Below are positions 1 through 5,371 of a stretch of 6,178 nt of DNA, in pieces. Source of the DNA: Chromatiales bacterium (GTDB lineage: Bacteria; Pseudomonadota; Gammaproteobacteria; Steroidobacterales; GCA-2729495). Below the pieces are notes generated by a model. That model ran no database searches and was not told where the DNA came from. It saw only the letters and a list, made by a program, of their open reading frames with translations. The position numbers were made by a program, and so were the translations under genes. The stretch's first letter is position 1, and the number at the start of each line of letters is the position of its first letter. The stretch lies in contig JAUWKW010000091.1 in assembly GCA_030614035.1 (NCBI GenBank), positions 1 to 6,178 on the forward strand, read 5' to 3'.

Positions 1-400
1 CGGCGTAATAACGCAGAAAATCGGAACCCGCCTTGCGGACACAATATGCGGCAATCCCGACGGGCATGCCGTTGTCCAGCACTTCCAACTCGGAAAAAAG
101 CTCCATATTCGCGTCGATTGCGTCGGCGAATTTCAGCAACAGCCGCGTTCGATCGTGTGAATTGATCTTGGACCACTCGCCCTTGAATGCCGCGCGCGCT
201 GCTGCAACGGCTTGGTCGACGTCGCTCTCGGCGGCGACTGCAGTCGTCGTGAGCTGTGCCTCCGTCGCTGGATCGAAAACGACGTTGCGTTCGCTGGACG
301 ATGAGCGCTGCCAGCGCCCGTTGATGAAAAGTTTGTGATCCTGATCCAGGAATTCCCGGGTTGCGCTGGATGGCGCGAGAGTTTCTGCTGCTGCGCTCAT
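1..400 (-). CDS. Aldehyde dehydrogenase (NAD(P)+), N-terminal part, cut by window edge
   Basis: Oxidises an aldehyde to the carboxylic acid with NAD(P)+ in the cytoplasm; the substrate cannot be told. The 133 visible residues match the ALDH superfamily N-terminus: LFINGRW at 24-30, the DPATEA stretch at about 43-48, the helix with VDQAVAAARAAF, then RTRLLLKFADAI and ELEVLDNGMPVG, as in class 1/2-like enzymes such as betaine- or phenylacetaldehyde dehydrogenases. A full enzyme has roughly 480-500 residues, so the nucleotide-binding GxTxxG motif and the catalytic Glu and Cys lie outside the window. The ATG at 400-398 is chosen because AAGGAA (411-406 on the minus strand) sits 5 bases before it. 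The gene diverges from the transporter operon, so it may oxidise an intermediate of the imported compound; that is inference. The family call is firm, the specificity open. Confidence 0.93.
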   Translation of the reverse strand, partial: MSAAAETLAPSSATREFLDQDHKLFINGRWQRSSSSERNVVFDPATEAQLTTTAVAAESDVDQAVAAARAAFKGEWSKINSHDRTRLLLKFADAIDANMELFSELEVLDNGMPVGIAAYCVRKAGSDFLRYYA

Positions 401-435
401 GTATGTTCCTTGCCTGAAGGTATTGCCTGCACGGT

Positions 436-451
436 ACCCGATTGGTCGGGT
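436..451. other. 6-bp hairpin in the aldehyde dehydrogenase leader
   Basis: ACCCGA (436-441) and TCGGGT (446-451) form a perfect 6-bp stem with a TTGG loop. On the plus strand it is followed by TTTT (451-454), which is terminator-like, but no plus-strand gene would need it. On the minus strand it lies 36-51 bases before the dehydrogenase start, inside the likely 5' leader. It could be a short terminator of antisense transcripts, a leader structure or chance. Confidence 0.3.
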
Positions 452-620
452 TTTCGCCTGTCCGATCGCATCGCTGCCGGTGCAAAAGGCGCAGATTCGA
501 GCCGGTTATGGTAGAGAATACCCGCCTGCCGAAGCAAGTTGGTCATAGCTCAAACCGGAGCGTGGCCGCTGTGGAGCCTTCGAAGCCGCCCAGGCAATTG
601 CTGCCGCCCGGTAAAGACCG

Positions 621-680
621 AGAAATAATATTATATAAGCAAAATAAATATATGATTTTAAATAATAATATTATCAAATA
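621..680. promoter_or_regulatory. AT-rich island with twin palindromes, likely promoter/operator
   Basis: Only 5 of 60 bases are G or C. The palindrome ATAATATTAT occurs at 625-634 and again at 665-674; with the preceding A it is an 11-base direct repeat with exactly 40 bp between copies, about four helical turns. The second copy lies 21 bases before the MFS start. The placement between divergent genes fits a dimeric repressor or activator bound at two sites, or an easily melted promoter with a nucleoid-protein site. The binding protein cannot be named from the sequence. Confidence 0.5.
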
Positions 681-695
681 TCCTAGGAGCTCAGT

Positions 696-1973
696 ATGAG
701 CTTTACGCTCGCTGTGCGCTGGCGTATCGCCGTGATGCTGTGCCTGATTACGACGATCAATTACGTGGATCGTCAGGCCTTTTCAGTGGCCGCTCCGGTT
801 CTAATGGACGAGTTTTCGCTCAGCAATACCGAGTACGGCTGGATCACCTCGGGCTTTTTGTTCGCCTACGCAGTCGGGCAGTTAGTGACCGGTCCGGTCA
901 TCGACCGCCTCGGAACCAAACGCGCATTCAGCCTGGCCGTTATTGCCTGGAGTCTTGCCGGGATTGCGCATGCATTCGGGCGTGGATTTCTCAGTTTTTT
1001 CACTTTCCGCTCGCTGTTAGGCCTGAGCGAGGCGGCCAATTTTCCGGCGGCGTTGAAAGCGGTCGCCGAATGGTTTCCGCGAGCTGAACGGTCGATGGCT
1101 GTCGGCATACTGGCGGTCGGCCCGGGCCTGGGCGCGATGATCACGCCACCGCTGATTGGCTTGATCATCGAAACGCTGGGCTGGCGCGCCGCGTTCATCG
1201 TTCCCGGTGCGATCGGATTGGTCTGGCTGTGGTGGTGGCAGCGCTATTTTCATAGCCCGGACCGGCACCCCAGCATTTCCGAGCGAGAGTACCGACTGAT
1301 TTTGACCGGCAGGGACCGCGTTGAACCACCCGTCAAACGGCCGTGGTACTGGGCACTGCGCTACCGGGAAATCTGGGGACTGATGCTGAGCCGGTTCATC
1401 GGCGACGGGGCGTTTTATTTTTTCGTGTTCTGGCTGCCGCTGTATCTATCCTCCGCTCGGGGCTTCAACATCATGGAGATCGCGCTGTTCGCGTGGATAC
1501 CTTTTTTGGCACTCGATATCGGCAGCCTGGCCGGCGGTTGGTTGGGCCAGCGATTGATCCGGGACGGTGTGAGCCTGGATCGATCCCGCAAGATTGTGAT
1601 CTGGACCGGGGCATTGCTGGTGCCGGTCGCTTTGCCGGCTGTGACCACCGACAGCGCCGCAACAGCTATCGCACTGATTGCGGCCGCGATGTTTGCGATG
1701 CAATTTAAAGCTTCCAGCCTGTTCACGTTGCCGGCCGATCTTTTCCCCGCGCGCGACGTGGCGACCATCTGGGGTTTGTTTGGTGCCGTCGGCAGCTTTG
1801 GCGCGATGGCCTTCAACGCGGTCGTGGGTTGGACCATCGACCACTTTTCCTATCAGCCGGTGTTTGCCGCGGTTGCTGTCATGCACATCTTGTCAGCTGC
1901 GATGATTAGTCTGTTTATACCGCAGGTTCGCCAACTTCACGTACCGACGGCAGCGGGGAGCAGTGGCGCCTGA
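696..1973 (+). CDS. MFS transporter, anion:cation symporter (ACS) family, hexuronate/galactonate-like
   Basis: A 425-residue inner-membrane secondary carrier of typical MFS length with about 12 hydrophobic helices; by family it would import a sugar acid or other organic anion with protons. Helix 1 carries NYVDR (22-26). The loop after helix 2 carries motif A, G66-PVID-R71-LG-TKR. Helix 4 contains GLSEAANFP, whose Glu112 corresponds in position to the proton-coupling glutamate of the galactonate carrier DgoT; Asp25 and Arg26 correspond to its helix-1 charged pair (inferred by motif, not alignment). The ATG is supported by AGGAG (685-689) six bases upstream. It is the first gene of an operon: its stop TGA (1971-1973) is one base before, or overlaps, the start of the TRAP small permease. 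Family is secure; substrate is not, and hexuronate, galactonate and phthalate-type acids are all possible. Confidence 0.9.
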   Translation: MSFTLAVRWRIAVMLCLITTINYVDRQAFSVAAPVLMDEFSLSNTEYGWITSGFLFAYAVGQLVTGPVIDRLGTKRAFSLAVIAWSLAGIAHAFGRGFLSFFTFRSLLGLSEAANFPAALKAVAEWFPRAERSMAVGILAVGPGLGAMITPPLIGLIIETLGWRAAFIVPGAIGLVWLWWWQRYFHSPDRHPSISEREYRLILTGRDRVEPPVKRPWYWALRYREIWGLMLSRFIGDGAFYFFVFWLPLYLSSARGFNIMEIALFAWIPFLALDIGSLAGGWLGQRLIRDGVSLDRSRKIVIWTGALLVPVALPAVTTDSAATAIALIAAAMFAMQFKASSLFTLPADLFPARDVATIWGLFGAVGSFGAMAFNAVVGWTIDHFSYQPVFAAVAVMHILSAAMISLFIPQVRQLHVPTAAGSSGA

Positions 1974-1974
1974 C

Positions 1975-2484
1975 ATGCAAATTTTGTCTGCTCAATATGC
2001 TCTGAAGCGTTTGGTCAAAGCCGAACGGTGGATCAGTTGCGTGGCCTTTGCAGTGCTGATCACAGTGATTTTTACAGACGTCGTTAGCCGGGAGCTGACG
2101 GGCTCCGGCATGCACTGGGCGCGACAGGTGGGCGTATACGCGAACATATTTATCGTGATGGCGGGTTTCGGTTTGGCTTCGGCCAGCGGTGATCACCTGC
2201 GACCGCGGTTTGCGGATGGATGGCTGCCCGCCCGTTGGGATGTCGTCCTGACGCGCCTGCAGGAAGGCGTCATGGCGCTGTTTTGCCTGGCTTTTGCTGT
2301 CGTAGCGGTTCAGGTCGTCGCCGAGACCTACAGCATGCAGGAACGCTCGGTGGTGCTACGCGTGGTGGTCTGGCCGTTTCAAGTCGTGATTCCAGCGGCG
2401 TTCGCCGTGGCGGCAGTGCGTCACGCAATTTATGCGCTGCGTCCGCAACTTCGGCCAAGCGATAAAAAAGCCGGGAGCGGGTGA
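1975..2484 (+). CDS. TRAP transporter small permease (DctQ-like)
   Basis: Small membrane subunit of a tripartite ATP-independent periplasmic transporter, which with DctM and a periplasmic DctP protein uses the Na+ gradient to import organic acids. The 169 residues have the four hydrophobic segments of the family (about 19-38, 51-71, 93-116, 127-148). A charged SGDHLRPRF stretch after helix 2 sits where DctQ proteins have their conserved H-I-R-V-like segment. The start is uncertain. ATG at 1975 lies one base past the MFS stop and suits reinitiation, but GGGGAG (1955-1960) is 14 bases away. GTG at 1963, in frame, overlaps the MFS gene by 11 bases and is only 2 bases from that site. The stop TGA overlaps the DctM ATG by one base. 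The family match rests on topology, size and linkage to DctM more than on motifs. Confidence 0.85.
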   Translation: MQILSAQYALKRLVKAERWISCVAFAVLITVIFTDVVSRELTGSGMHWARQVGVYANIFIVMAGFGLASASGDHLRPRFADGWLPARWDVVLTRLQEGVMALFCLAFAVVAVQVVAETYSMQERSVVLRVVVWPFQVVIPAAFAVAAVRHAIYALRPQLRPSDKKAGSG

Positions 2485-3743
2485 TGTCTGCATTGGGACT
2501 CGTGCTGCTGGTGCTTGTGCTGCTGCTTTTAAGGCAGAACCTGTTCGTCGTGTTGGGCAGCGTGAGCGCGTACGCCTACCTTGTATTCGGCGATGGAATG
2601 CTGACGAACATTGTTATCGACGCCTGGGACGCCGCTAACAAAGAAGTATTGCTGTCGATACCCCTGTACATTTTGGCCGGCAATATCATGGCCCGTGGTG
2701 GTATAGCAGCCCGGCTGATTCGACTGATGCGCGTGGTAACGACGCCGGTCCCTGGAGGACTTGCGATCGCAGCCGTTCTTTCCTGTGCCGTTTTTGCGGC
2801 AGTTACCGGTTCGGGAACCGTCACCCTGCTGGCTGTTGGAGCGATCATGTATCCGGCGCTGCTACAGGCCGGCTATCCCAAATCGTTTGCACTGGGGGCG
2901 CTGAGCGCTGCCGGTACGCTCGGGGTGATCGTGCCACCAAGTATTCCGTTGATTCTTTACGGCATCATGACGCAGACGTCGATTGCCGATTTGTTTATCG
3001 CGGGAGTAGGGCCGGCTATTTTGCTGACCATGATGATGGCGGTTTACGCCGTAGTCAGGAACCGCCGCCAACGGCGCCAGCGATGGCAGCCCAGCGAATT
3101 GATTACCGCACTTGGAGACGGTATCTGGGCATTGCTGATGCCGGTCATCATTCTTGGTGGCATCTACACCGGCTATTTCACCCCAACCGAGTCCGCCGCG
3201 GTGGCGGTCGTCTACGCGATTGTCGTGGAGATGCTGATCCACCGGGAACTCGGTTGGTCGGGCTTGCTTGACGTTATCGCGCAGACGTCGCAGTTGCTGG
3301 GCGCGTTATTTCCGGTTCTGATGATGGCGCTGAGCCTCAACGTATTCTTGACCTACCAGCAGGTTCCCGAGCACCTGGTGCACTGGCTGAGTGGGCTGAT
3401 TTCCGATTCGACCACCTTCCTTTTGGGAACGAACCTGTTCCTGCTGCTGATGGGTTGCCTGATGGATATCGGCTCTGCAATCCTGATCCTGGCGCCGATG
3501 TTGCAACCGATTGCGGCGGAACAGGGCATTGATGCTGTTCACTTCGGCATCATCATGGTCGTCAATCTGGAAATGGGTTACCTGACCCCGCCGCTCGGCC
3601 TGAACCTCATCGTCGCTATGACTGTATTCAAGGAGGAATTCTGGACGATCTGTCGCGCAGTCCTGCCGTTCCTGGCGATGATGTTGGCCGGCTTGATGTT
3701 GGTTTCTTTCTTGCCGCAGTTGTCACTGTTTCTGCTTGGCTGA
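2484..3743 (+). CDS. TRAP transporter large permease (DctM-like)
   Basis: Main transport channel of a TRAP transporter, in the inner membrane, about 12 helices; 419 residues, the usual family length. Motifs seen in order: IPLYILAGNIM (about 59-69), the VTGSGT segment (107-112), GTLGVIVPPSIPL (144-156), the FTPTESAA loop (232-239), GCLMDIGSAILILAP (about 324-338, Asp328) and VNLEMGYLTPPLGLN (360-374), the last matching the DctM C-terminal signature N-x-x-x-G-x-x-TPP-x-G. The ATG at 2484 is preferred because GGGAG (2473-2477) lies 6 bases before it and it overlaps the DctQ stop as TGATG; a GTG at 2481 would add one residue. It is the last gene of the operon: no DctP gene follows, and the next gene starts 115 bases on behind its own promoter-like site. 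Substrate unknown. Confidence 0.95.
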   Translation: MSALGLVLLVLVLLLLRQNLFVVLGSVSAYAYLVFGDGMLTNIVIDAWDAANKEVLLSIPLYILAGNIMARGGIAARLIRLMRVVTTPVPGGLAIAAVLSCAVFAAVTGSGTVTLLAVGAIMYPALLQAGYPKSFALGALSAAGTLGVIVPPSIPLILYGIMTQTSIADLFIAGVGPAILLTMMMAVYAVVRNRRQRRQRWQPSELITALGDGIWALLMPVIILGGIYTGYFTPTESAAVAVVYAIVVEMLIHRELGWSGLLDVIAQTSQLLGALFPVLMMALSLNVFLTYQQVPEHLVHWLSGLISDSTTFLLGTNLFLLLMGCLMDIGSAILILAPMLQPIAAEQGIDAVHFGIIMVVNLEMGYLTPPLGLNLIVAMTVFKEEFWTICRAVLPFLAMMLAGLMLVSFLPQLSLFLLG

Positions 3744-3858
3744 AGTCGGCCGGGGGTAATAATTTCGAGCACTGCGCCGGAAGTACCGATCGAGGTTACA
3801 ATGCGCGCTTGGCCGCTGCTTCAGGCCGACCAACAAATAAACAATAAGGAGAAACCCG
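3744..3858 (+). promoter_or_regulatory. Intergenic region with candidate promoter for the peroxiredoxin
   Basis: The 14-mer GTTACAATGCGCGC at 3795-3808 contains a good -10 hexamer, TACAAT (3797-3802), followed by a GC-rich discriminator. It lies 57 bases before the peroxiredoxin start codon. No recognisable -35 stands 16-18 bases upstream. The same 14-mer with one change precedes the NADH dehydrogenase gene. No intrinsic terminator is evident after the TRAP operon. Confidence 0.45.
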
Positions 3859-4347
3859 ATGACTATCCAAGCCGGTGACAAAATGCCCGACGGCAACTTC
3901 GGCATCATGACGGGCGAGGGCCCTGGCGCTTTATCGACGGAGGAGCTATTTTCCGGCAAAAAGGTCGTGCTGTTCTCGGTTCCTGGTGCCTTTACGCCGA
4001 CCTGCTCGTTGAATCACCTGCCGGGCTTCGTTGACCATGCCGATGCGATTCGCGAGAAGGGTGCAGATACGATTGCCTGCATGGCGGTCAATGATGTATT
4101 CGTCATGGATGCCTGGGGTAAGGACCGGAATGTCGGAGATAAGGTCTTGATGCTCGCCGACGGCAATGGCGCCTATGCGCAGGCACTTGGCCTGGAACTG
4201 GACGCAAGCGGTTTTGGAATGGGCCAGCGCGGTCAGCGCTTCTCGATCATCGTAGATGATGGCGTCGCGACGCAGGTCAATATCGAATCAGGCGGGGAAC
4301 TCAAGGTCAGTAATGCCGAAACGGCATTGGAACAGCTGAGCAGTTAG
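3859..4347 (+). CDS. Peroxiredoxin, Prx5 (atypical/1-Cys, glutaredoxin- or thiol-dependent) family
   Basis: Cytoplasmic thiol peroxidase that reduces hydrogen peroxide and organic hydroperoxides. The 162 residues match the Prx5 subfamily in length and motif: VPGAFTPTCS (41-50) holds the peroxidatic Cys49 with Pro42 and Thr46 of the PxxxTxxC site, and the QRGQRFS segment (123-129) carries the arginine expected to polarise that cysteine (Arg124 or Arg127). A second cysteine, Cys74, lies in the position seen in bacterial and plant Prx5 proteins; the C-terminal resolving cysteine of human PRDX5 is absent, since no Cys follows residue 74. Reduction is therefore likely by glutathione/glutaredoxin or another thiol. 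AAGGAG (3846-3851) stands 7 bases before the ATG. It is probably transcribed on its own or together with the next gene 81 bases downstream. There is no fused glutaredoxin domain. Confidence 0.95.
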   Translation: MTIQAGDKMPDGNFGIMTGEGPGALSTEELFSGKKVVLFSVPGAFTPTCSLNHLPGFVDHADAIREKGADTIACMAVNDVFVMDAWGKDRNVGDKVLMLADGNGAYAQALGLELDASGFGMGQRGQRFSIIVDDGVATQVNIESGGELKVSNAETALEQLSS

Positions 4348-4428
4348 CGCCCGGATCGGGCCGCATCTGAATTTCGTAAGCACACCGGTCGCGGGCCCAG
4401 GGGACTAGCGGCGGGGAGGAGTAATAGC

Positions 4429-5193
4429 GTGGAAACAATTGCCGAGGTAATGCAGGCCCAGGGACTGGTGTATCAGCTGGTTCTGATGATCCATGTGCTG
4501 TTGTTCGTTTACTGGCTCGGCGGCGACCTCGGCGTCTTCTATTCGAGCGGGTTCTTGATTCGACCGGAATTAAGCCGCGAGACTCGCCTGGTCACGGCAA
4601 AAATCATGTTCAATCTTGACCTGGTCCCACGCATCTGCATGAGCCTGATGCTGACTGTCGGTGGCATCCTGACCGAGGCGGTTGGAATAGTGCATCCGCC
4701 CTGGCAAATGGCCGGGATCATTTTGCTGGGCCCGATGTGGCTGTCAATGGTGTTGTTCCTGCATCTCCGGGAAGGGACCGAGGCGGCTAAGAAATTGACG
4801 AAGATCGATTTCTGGTTCCGCTGGGCGATCGTGTTCGGGGTGATCGCATCGGTTGCCTATTCCTGGTCGACGGGACGGCTCGACCCGGCCCCGTGGGTTG
4901 GAGGCAAGCTGCTGATCTTCGCGGCAATGGTTTTTTGCGGAATCATGATTCGGCTGCGCCTGAAGCCGTTCGCTACGACGTTTCACAAAATCGTTCAGGA
5001 TCAGGTGACGGACGCCGATAACCAGGCAATGATTGCAAGTCTCGGTCGTGTGCGCCCGTGGGTGATAGGCATCTGGGTGGGTTTGATATGGGAAGCCTAT
5101 CTTGGCACGGCCAAACCTGGCAGCCCGGATGTGGAAGCGCTTAGCAGTTTCTTCCCGTTGCTGGAGCCGGTGGCGAGACTGGGTGGTTTTTGA
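4429..5193 (+). CDS. Uncharacterised six-helix membrane protein, CopD/HemJ-like features
   Basis: I do not recognise a named family with certainty. The 254-residue product has about six hydrophobic segments: roughly 14-42, 63-87, 94-113, 129-147, 156-176 and 209-226. There is no signal peptide of exported type. Helix 1 contains H22 followed by a Y/W-L-G-G pattern (YWLGG, 28-32), and helix 5 begins with GGKLLIF (Lys160). A membrane His in an HxxxxxxWxxG context plus a Lys-Leu-Leu helix is seen in CopD-type copper and HemJ-type protoporphyrinogen-oxidase proteins, so heme or copper handling is a possibility, by inference only. H112 and H186 are other possible ligands near membrane ends. GTG at 4429 is chosen because GGAGGA (4415-4420) lies 8 bases upstream. 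Neighbours are a peroxiredoxin and an NADH dehydrogenase; a terminator follows. Confidence 0.85.
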   Translation: METIAEVMQAQGLVYQLVLMIHVLLFVYWLGGDLGVFYSSGFLIRPELSRETRLVTAKIMFNLDLVPRICMSLMLTVGGILTEAVGIVHPPWQMAGIILLGPMWLSMVLFLHLREGTEAAKKLTKIDFWFRWAIVFGVIASVAYSWSTGRLDPAPWVGGKLLIFAAMVFCGIMIRLRLKPFATTFHKIVQDQVTDADNQAMIASLGRVRPWVIGIWVGLIWEAYLGTAKPGSPDVEALSSFFPLLEPVARLGGF

Positions 5194-5206
5194 CTCTATG
5201 CCGACT

Positions 5207-5232
5207 CCTGACTGAATCAGGGCCGATTTTTT
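5207..5232 (+). terminator. Probable intrinsic terminator after the membrane protein gene
   Basis: CCTGA (5207-5211) pairs with TCAGG (5217-5221) around a CTGAA loop, with a possible extra T-G pair. A run of six T follows (5227-5232) after a five-base gap (GCCGA at 5222-5226). It begins 13 bases after the stop codon. The short stem and the gap before the T run make it moderate rather than strong. Confidence 0.45.
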
Positions 5233-5246
5233 CGTCTTACTCAAAC

Positions 5247-5270
5247 GTCCGCTTTCGACCCAAAGCGGAC
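5247..5270. repeat. 9-bp perfect hairpin, possible repetitive extragenic palindrome
   Basis: GTCCGCTTT (5247-5255) and AAAGCGGAC (5262-5270) are exact reverse complements around the loop CGACCC; two further A-T pairs follow one mismatch. No T run follows, so it is not a typical terminator. From memory, similar GTCCGC...GCGGAC palindromes recur between genes in several environmental proteobacteria. Only one copy is in this window, so its repeat nature is unproven. Confidence 0.5.
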
Positions 5271-5275
5271 ATTCG

Positions 5276-5311
5276 CTGAACGATAAAAAAGCCCAGCGTT
5301 ACAATGAGCGC
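5276..5311 (+). promoter_or_regulatory. Candidate promoter for the NADH dehydrogenase
   Basis: TACAAT (5300-5305) lies inside GTTACAATGAGCGC (5298-5311), which matches the 14-mer before the peroxiredoxin at 13 of 14 positions. A weak -35, CTGAAC (5276-5281), stands 18 bases upstream. The -10 ends 66 bases before the chosen start codon. Confidence 0.45.
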
Positions 5312-5371
5312 TCAATTTGGACGTCAGATGTGCTTCGCCAAACGTCGGGATGCTTTATATACGTGGCGACA

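Larger units (their letters stand above)
401..695. promoter_or_regulatory. Divergent intergenic control region
   Basis: This 295-base gap lies between the leftward aldehyde dehydrogenase and the rightward transporter operon and must carry both promoters. Its left two thirds (401-620) have ordinary GC content. Positions 621-680 are almost pure A+T (55 of 60). I see no convincing gene here: the open frame at 442-699 has no ribosome site and an Arg-rich start followed by an Asn/Ile/Tyr-rich tail typical of read-through of non-coding DNA. Candidate -10 boxes are TATGAT (651-656) for the rightward operon and a perfect TATAAT on the minus strand (635-630) for the dehydrogenase, but neither has a good -35. 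A nearer minus-strand alternative is TTGCTT (537-532), 18 bases, TACCAT (513-508). Confidence 0.6.

Noticed and set aside
442..699. Open frame of 85 codons on the plus strand before the MFS gene
   Set aside because: It has no ribosome site, an Arg-rich first half and an Asn/Ile/Tyr-rich second half produced by the AT island, and it overlaps the MFS start; it reads as non-coding DNA.
1415..1886. Two overlapping minus-strand open frames (140 and 146 codons) opposite the MFS gene
   Set aside because: They are antisense to clear transmembrane coding sequence, have no ribosome sites and show Ala/Arg/Gln-rich composition typical of shadow frames.
3745..3830. Inverted repeat GTCGGCC (3745-3751) / GGCCGAC (3824-3830) flanking the peroxiredoxin promoter
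   Set aside because: Seven bases separated by 72 bases in GC-rich DNA is expected by chance and has no T run or other support.
4349..4361. GCCCG-GAT-CGGGC hairpin just after the peroxiredoxin stop, considered as a terminator
   Set aside because: The stem is only 5 bp with a 3-base loop and is not followed by a T run, so transcription may well continue into the membrane protein gene.
4744..5244. Minus-strand open frame of 166 codons opposite the membrane protein
   Set aside because: It lies almost wholly antisense to a well supported gene with a strong ribosome site and gives a low-complexity, charged, family-less protein.
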